Assembly: GCA_011319805.1 (NCBI GenBank) | Contig: SJRY01000250.1 | Coordinates: 372,001 to 436,000 of the forward strand | Length of the DNA: 64,000 nt | From: Macrocybe gigantea | Lineage: Eukaryota; Basidiomycota; Agaricomycetes; Agaricales; Callistosporiaceae | Direction: 5' to 3' | Shown: positions 55,999 to 64,000 of the stretch, piece by piece | Numbering within the stretch: position 1 is the stretch's first letter | Layout of the letters: every line of letters begins with the position of its first letter | Translations under genes and position numbers: made by a program | The notes under the pieces: generated by a model | What the model saw: the letters and a program-made list of their open reading frames with translations, nothing else | Told to the model about the DNA's origin: nothing | Database searches by the model: none

Positions 55999-56520
55999 AG
56001 AGAGCCTTGTATGTCCATCTGAAGCTTGGGCGAGCGAGCATAATAAGGTGGCTGCAGCACATGGAACAGCGTCTGGCTGACCTGCCCTAATATTCTCACG
56101 CCCAGCGGTATATAAAATTGTGTCCCTCGCTAGTTCTTTTCTTCGTGCGGCGGCGTGGTCATATCGTTTTCCCCATGTTGCTCATAGCTGCTTCTTCCTG
56201 TTTGGATGCCTATCCACGCGGTCTTTGAGTGTCAGGCCATGCCCAGATCAATTTGGACGTCTTAGCACCCAGTATCCTTTCTCATGTACCTTGCGGAAAA
56301 GGGCAGGGTCGGGGGTTCCATACATTCTACATACAGGTGTATCTAGCGTATGCAATGCAGCATCTTCACAACAACAGGCGCAGATGGAGCTCAAAAGAAA
56401 ACTCGCTTTGTCATGAGGAACTAGTGATTCGGTCGTGTCCATTGACACCAGATCTCTACATAAGTACGGTAGAACAGCCCATCCTCGACCACATAAAAAG
56501 TTCCAACTTTTTGAAGTCGA
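55999..56520. other. Intergenic region between GlcNAc kinase and ERV14
   Basis: About 520 bp lie between two minus-strand genes. A TATATAAAAT sequence near 56110 could be a TATA box on the plus strand, but no plus-strand gene follows. No coding exon or repeat was recognised. Confidence 0.45.
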
Positions 56521-57274
56521 TCATTCGCTCTCAGCAATCAGGGCAACAATCATCCTGGACGGAGATGAGAAAGTTCGTGCCACATGCAACTAGGATATTG
56601 AAGGTCCACTTACCGATAGAGGTAGTAGAAGAAGGAGAGAAGATAGAAACCTAATTTGAAGAAGCTTTCTTTCTTGTGCGTCGGGAGTGTGCGGAAGATT
56701 TCCGTCGCGTCGTACATGTGAGCCTTATTACGGATTCTGGACGCAGACAGAATTTCATTGAGCACTGCTCAAGACAGCATTCTCAATATACAACGCACTT
56801 GTTTGCATTGTATACAACGAGAGGCGCGTTGAGTAGAAATGCCATCCATTGACCAGAAATAAGGAAAAGAAAGCTGAGGAATGCATGGGCAATGTTTTCT
56901 GGGAGGACGAACTATAACAAGCTTTGGAGAAATCGTAAATCGCGAAGACCAACACACGCACTTGATTAAGCTTGTTGCAAAGGTCTATAGGATTGATATA
57001 GTCGCATTCGAGGTCCGAAAACATGATTATCTGCGCAGCCAGTCGATGAAGGCACTGTTGGGGCGGACTAAGACAAAAAAGACATACGAAAAACACCATG
57101 CAGAACAACAATCCTGCAGCCATAAGAACCGCAAAAAGAAACAGCCAACCTATTCACCCCCGCGGATTCAATGGCGCAGATAGTAAAGTCGGTTAGGACA
57201 AGGAAACCATCCGAATGTAAATGAGCTTTCGATGGACAGTGGAGACGATCGAAAACGCGTACCAGCGCCTCCCA
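56521..57274 (-). CDS. ERV14: ERV14/cornichon cargo receptor
   Basis: Erv14 is a COPII cargo receptor that exports transmembrane proteins from the ER. Short exons join to the family sequence. ATG 57274 gives MGGA, joined by an intron (GTACGC donor) to [20 protein letters not shown], then [20 protein letters not shown], the cornichon signature. After an intron come [38 protein letters not shown], and [20 protein letters not shown] with [15 protein letters not shown]. The last exon, after a GTAAGT donor, is [10 protein letters not shown] with TGA at 56521-56523. Three membrane helices are expected. The start codon lies left of two CACGTG sites at about 174-194 bp. Confidence 0.93.
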
Positions 57275-57579
57275 TGTTGTCGTATTGGTTTCAACGGTCG
57301 TGAGGGGCGTAAAATTTGACGAGATTATTATAGATAAGCACTACAATGTCTGAAACCTCGCGATCGACGACCTGGTCTGAGGAAGCTGTGAGCAGAAGAA
57401 TTGCTCAGTTCAGGCAGCCAACCAGCTGACGTTGCGCTGGCTGCTGGCACGTGGTGGCCTAGCACGTGGTATGCCTCGCATTTTGCGTGACGATTTCAAC
57501 GACACAAGGACAGGTACATACAATTCACGGCTTATCTACTACACATGTCTACATAACGGTAATTCAGAAACACAGTTTC
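57275..57579. promoter_or_regulatory. ERV14 upstream region with two CACGTGG sites
   Basis: This stretch of about 305 bp lies between the ERV14 start and the halogenase stop, both on the minus strand. GCACGTGG occurs at 57447-57454 and again at 57462-57469, 15 bp apart. No gene is present. Confidence 0.5.
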
Positions 57580-59640
<2,061 letters not shown>

Positions 59641-62002
59641 GATCGGTTCTATGAGTTAGTCTTTCGACCAAGTCTTGGAAGAACGGACGAGGCCAACGTC
59701 GACTATTTATACTGCAAGGCGTGAATTTACGGTGCTTTACCGAAAATAACGGGATAATCGTCAGGACGGATTGAAGCAACGAAGATTGGGTAAAGGGCCG
59801 GGTGGTAATGATGTTCGCGTTGATGAAGGATGAATTAGGCAAAACAGTGATATGGCCGAGCATTTGCCCCAAGAAGCACCTCGTAAGTAGAGTCAATCAG
59901 AATATTTGAACCCGGTATGATCAGAAAACTGTATTTACGAAGGCAGACATTAAGGCAGAGTCATCAGCAGCTGACCAGATTGTTACGCCGGACCCCACAT
60001 TACAATGGAGGAAATAGCCAGGGTGAGAACGGAATGTCAGGTCGTGTATAATTTTGAGAGAGCCTTTCGCCAGTCTTTGAGAGGAGAAGCATGCAGTGAA
60101 AAATGCCCAATTAGCGGAATAACTTGCTCCCGTAGTGCCATATACGCTGGTGTGAGTTGTGGGGTGCTTTTCCTCTTCCTTTTGAAGCCAAAGAAGTTCT
60201 GGGAAATACCCCATGGAATATCCAAGCTAGTTGAGTTCGCCCGGCCGTGGCTCCGAGTAAATGCAACGCACTTCTGCACGGTATCCACGAATTCAAAGCT
60301 CGACAGCCATCAGAGTCTTCCTTAATTGAAGGGGGATTTGTGCGTTGAGTGATGGAACAGCATGACAAAGACCTATGTTTGACGGCTTTGGCCGTGCGAG
60401 GTGAAGTTCACGTGTGTCGTCGTCGATCAGTCGAAGCCAACATCATTTGTCTCGTCACTTCTCCGGTCGGCCTATTGATGGAGAATGGCTATCGCGTTAC
60501 GCCCTTATCATCAGCGTCGGCCGACTGCTGGCTAAGAACACATGGCCGTGGACGTCTGATGTCAACTACTGTGGTCACTTCCCCATCCACAACTCACCAA
60601 AGTCGCTTCATCAGCCTTGTACTACACGGAAATATCACACATCCTCCACCAAATCGTCGATCCTTGTCCGCGAGAGTCCTTTTGGTACAACCGAATTCGC
60701 AAGGCCTACAATCTCTGACTTGGCCGCATAGATCAGTTAAGTGTCACATAATCCATGTGCTTAGCAATTCCAGCATGCTAATTGAGAAGCGGCGTATTCT
60801 TCTGCTCTAATGCGAAACCCTACGTCCTTAGACCAATCGGTTCTTATCTCAAAGTGTGAGCTGATATCGAAAATCCGGGGAGGTGGAACAAGTTTTACAT
60901 TAATGCGTATGAAAACGTCAATCTACCATTCATTTTATCAATGACGCGACAGATCAAAGATGTAGGTCTATGTCTATGTTGACTATGGAAACGGCTTTTA
61001 AGACAACTGGCGCGTCCCGACAGCCTACCTTGTGCCAACGACGGCATTGTCTCCAAGAACACTGCCCGACGCAACGATGAAGAGTCGTTCATCTAGGACT
61101 TCGGCTCATCATATACTTCGACATGCGCAACTCACATTAACCTGACTTGGGCACCGGCAGGAAACGGACATGTCTGCGTCGAATGATTCAGCAACACCAG
61201 GGTTTAAAAGGCATGTACAAATAACATCTCCGCCGTTTGCCAGACATCGCCGGGCTGTTTTTCCAGTCTGGATCGTCTTGGGCCGCACAATCTAAGCCAC
61301 TTCCCCAGAAGGTAACCGACAGTGTGGATCACTGCGAACCACCTGAAAAAGACTGTCTCATGTAGGCATGTGTACGAACAAGTCATGGCGACAGTTGGAA
61401 GCCGCTTGAATGTGGCAAGTCTTTCCAAGCGGGGATAAGTGTTTGTTCTTCTGAGCAAAGAACTTGACGTTGCATCAGTGTTGCCTAATGGTTAAAGGCG
61501 TGGAATTAAGTTGGATCTTGACTGCCTTGGTTCAGTCGTTAGCGGTCCATTTCTCAATTCTATTTGCAGTCGCAGAGGGCGGCTGTTGAGACAACCAAAG
61601 ATAGTCTCAAACGTAAGCCGATCGATGCTTTATGCGTTTCGCATTACATTGACGAAGGATTCCTGCGCCACGACGGGATATTAATGAACAGGACTCATAC
61701 ACGCGGTGGAACATCCAAGATTTCGGAGACTCATGTGCCCTTTTTTCCCTGTGATTGGGTGAAGGACGAAAAGCTAACACGAGCTAATGCAAAGCTTTGC
61801 GTCCACATACAATCGGCGTCTGGATCTCTTGCGCTGTAGGCTTCCTGATGAGTGTCTGATGGTGTCATCTGAACAGCGAAGCGGGCTTATCACTGTCGTT
61901 TGATGGACATGACTGTCTCCGGTGCAGGTCTCCGTTTATAACCTCGAAACACTCCGCCCCTAGCAGGGACAACGCTTCGTTCAACCTTTCCACCCGCCTA
62001 AC
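59641..62002. other. Gene-poor region
   Basis: About 2.4 kb contain no gene I can support. Around 60400-60740, pieces in three plus-strand frames (for example SSALYYTEISHILHQIV) faintly resemble the middle-homology region of fungal Zn2Cys6 regulators but are interrupted by stops, so any such gene would be a relic. No intact transposon, long terminal repeat or tRNA was recognised. Confidence 0.45.
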
Positions 62003-63555
62003 ATGCCTCGTGTCCAAATTCCAGGTGTTCCACCGGATATCGCACTCATGTAGGTTTGCCCTTACTCGCTTATCTGCGAGCTCATCACGTACTGACTTTT
62101 CTAGTAACGGGCCTATGGTGGGCATTCCTAAGAATACGCACATCAGCTTGAACCTCATTCTTTTTTTATCCTTCAACAGCTGTTGGGGAACCTGTTTGGC
62201 TATGGACTCTTCGGGATATTGGTGGTGCAGATATTCATTTACCACAATCGTTTCAACCGTGATCCTTTGTGGATGAAGACTCTTGGTATGATGCTTCCTT
62301 GTCCACCATAAACTTACAATAATCTTGTCAAAGTGTATTCCGTGTTTGTTGTTGACACACTGATCACTGCGCTCGCCACCGTCACCGTCTGGGATGGGTT
62401 AGCCGCAGGTTGGGGCGATATATCGACGCTGGTGAATCTTGACTGGCCATTTAATGCCTTGCCAGCCATGTCTGGGCTGGGTAAGTTGCTCGTGGCTTGT
62501 TCCAAGACAGGAATGATCAGATGCTGAGCCATATGACAGTATCGTCGACTGTTCACCTGTTTTTCTGTTGGAGGATATGGAAGCTGCAGCATTCCTATGT
62601 CATCCCGGCTGCTATCGCGACCGTATGCCATCACTTTTCGCCATGGAACCCGACGTGGCTCATTAGTTCCTCGCAGGTGTCAATCGTTCAGTGGGCATGG
62701 CATCGTATTGTGGCATCGTGGTAGGTTCTGATGACGTAGAGCACCTCGCTTGTGATGCTTATTTGATGTGGTAGTCTGTCCACATCGGCGTTCCTAGAAT
62801 CGGAGAGCTGAAACCGTTTGTGATAGTGAGTCGCTTGCTGGTCTTGTATGAAACGTTCGCCCAACAGCACCCAGGTCTGGTTAGGGGGCAGCGCCTTGTG
62901 CGACGTTTGATCACTGTGACCATGGTGGCGATAGTGAGCATCAACCATTACCTCCGCCTTTCTCATACTTGACAAAGCAAATCAGTTGTTCAGAGCGGGA
63001 ACCCAATCTGCGTTCAGGGAGACAAATTCCGTCATGGCAAAGCTGATTAAGCTCACTGTCGAGACTGGAATGACTACCTCCATTGGTGCCCTAGTGGAAC
63101 TTATTTTCTTCTTTGCTTTTCCAACAAACAACATGCACTTCATTCCGTACGTGTCAAATGGCATATCTTTTGAATCAGCTAAGAATGTGTATTTTGAATT
63201 AGATTCTTAATGCTGGCAAAACTGTAAGCCAGCCTGAAATTCTCGTGGAATGAATCTGACTGCTCCTCTGAAGATATTCTAATACTCTGCTTGCTACGCT
63301 TAACTCACGGTCGTTCATCGGTGATCGTCAACATAGGAAGCCCGCTGCACTTTGGGACGATGACGTGTCGTCGGGAACAATTTCGACGCGCGGCAAGCCA
63401 CCAACCGGGTCGTTCAGATTACAACTACGACGGAGCGGCGTCGTAATGATCTGGAAATGTCGGTTATTCAGGACAGCCGAGATAATTCGCGGGATGGCCT
63501 GTACAAAAAGGCTGACTTCATTGATTTCGATACGACTAGATCTGTCCGGATATAA
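62003..63555 (+). pseudogene. DUF6534 membrane protein, apparently frame-disrupted
   Basis: DUF6534 proteins are seven-helix membrane proteins expanded in Agaricomycetes, function unknown. Exons join well at the 5' end: ATG 62003 (MPRVQIPGVPPDIAL), INGPM, LLGNLFGYGLFGILVVQIFI with YHNRFNRDPLWMKTL, VYSVFVVDTLITALATVTVW, DISTLVNLDWPFNALPAMSG and VSSTVHLFFCWRIWKLQHSY. Later, VWLGGSALCDV near 62880-62908 should continue into ITVTMVAIVSIN, but that lies one base out of frame at about 62908. Further right, RETNSVMAKLIKLTVETGMT and SNTLLATLNSRSFIGDRQHR are in usable frames, while the expected tail RVVQITTTTERRRNDLEMSV ending at TAA 63553-63555 lies in a third frame. At least two indels are needed to restore continuity, unless unusual introns were missed. 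Confidence 0.6.
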
Positions 63556-64000
63556 GGCAGACGAAAGGTTTTTCTTCCGCTTTTACGCTAACTTATGTTG
63601 AGAGAAATTTCATTCGCGCACTGGACTTGTATTGCTTAGTGTTTATTCAGAACCAACCGAATTATTCTTTGCCAGAATTATATATTCAAGGCTACTAGTT
63701 TGTGAGAAATCTGGCCAGCGTCTTTTTCCCGTCCGAGTGCTCCTGTTGTTGACAGCGATGTGGAGTGGACAGACGGCCCTGAGAACAGGCAGATCAGTGA
63801 TACGGATGAAGTCTGTCCAACATTCATGGGCTCTCTACAGGAGAGACGTGAACAAGAATCAGGACATTGGTTCCGAGCACATGGCTCTCTACAGCAGGAA
63901 CCTTGAACTTTGCCAGTTCCGCGAACGAAACAGGCTGGGAAAAAGAAGCTGATCAATGCAAACACTGTATGTGCTGTCGCCGCGGAAACGGTAGTCTTGG
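63556..64000. other. Intergenic end of window
   Basis: The last 445 bp hold no recognised gene. An imperfect direct repeat (CATGGGCTCTCTACAGGAG and CATGGCTCTCTACAGCAGGA) occurs near 63826 and 63880, about 54 bp apart. Confidence 0.4.

Noticed and set aside
56229..56654. 141-codon plus-strand frame
   Set aside because: It overlaps the ERV14 3' exons on the opposite strand and shows no family features.
60349..60810. Possible Zn2Cys6 transcription-factor coding region
   Set aside because: Only faint similarity, spread over three frames with stops and no splice-supported model; at most a relic.
61468..61545. tRNA-like sequence (GTTGCCTAATGGTTAAAGGC)
   Set aside because: It resembles an A box, but there is no matching B box, acceptor stem or anticodon arm at the right spacing.

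Overview
The window is nuclear DNA of a filamentous basidiomycete, most likely an Agaricomycete. It has a compact, intron-dense gene layout. Introns are mostly 50-65 bp with GTRNGY donors and YAG acceptors, and genes sit on both strands with short divergent promoters. Several families are typical of mushroom-forming fungi: a DUF6534 membrane protein, a free-standing NPS12-type membrane reductase, a SAP/ankyrin-like W-W repeat protein and a fungal flavin-dependent halogenase. I see no rRNA, confident tRNA, CRISPR array, intact transposon or viral element. Gene models below were assembled by hand by joining reading frames across splice signals, so internal exon borders are approximate unless stated.

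Region by region. 0-5.3 kb: TIM22 (-) and a CSC1/OSCA-type channel (+), divergent. 5.5-11 kb: an unidentified coiled-coil protein (-), a SAP-like DNA-binding protein (+) and a mitochondrial AAA+/winged-helix ATPase (+). 11.2-15.2 kb: NAB2-like poly(A)-RNA-binding protein, an unidentified membrane protein and a Pcl/Pho80-type cyclin, all (-). 16-20.3 kb: an MPR1/PPR1-like acetyltransferase with an apparent frameshift (-), D-glycerate 3-kinase (-), RER1 (+) and an IMPACT-domain protein (-). 20.4-25.7 kb: a very large acidic disordered protein (+). 25.8-28.7 kb: a DUF1917/Bles03 protein and FCF1/UTP24 (-). 29.4-34 kb: phenylalanine ammonia-lyase and a fructosyl-amino-acid-oxidase-like flavoenzyme (+). 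34.1-38.1 kb: the mitochondrial arginine-specific carbamoyl-phosphate synthase large chain (-). 38.4-46.7 kb: NPS12-type membrane reductase (+), oligoribonuclease REX2 (-), HRD3/SEL1L (+) and a DEK_C/SWIB protein (+). 47-54.9 kb: a C2H2 protein, a SAP/W-W repeat protein, an unidentified coiled-coil protein, a D-2-hydroxyacid dehydrogenase and a LARGE-like glycosyltransferase (all -). 54.9-59.6 kb: an N-acetylglucosamine-kinase-like protein, ERV14/cornichon and a complete flavin-dependent halogenase (all -). 59.6-64 kb: mostly non-coding, with a broken DUF6534 gene.

Most genes are housekeeping. Several concern the early secretory pathway: RER1 retrieval, ERV14 cargo export, HRD3 ERAD and a type II glycosyltransferase. 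Others act in RNA metabolism (NAB2, FCF1, REX2), mitochondria (TIM22, AAA ATPase, CPA2) and amino-acid/nitrogen metabolism (PAL, FAOX-like, CPA2, acetyltransferase). They do not form one operon-like system. The features most worth a second look are the halogenase with its 22-nt microexon, the stand-alone NPS12-type membrane reductase, the unidentified giant acidic protein, a long inverted repeat at 7.0 kb, repeated CACGTG elements in short divergent promoters, two GC-AG introns, and two genes with apparent frameshifts.
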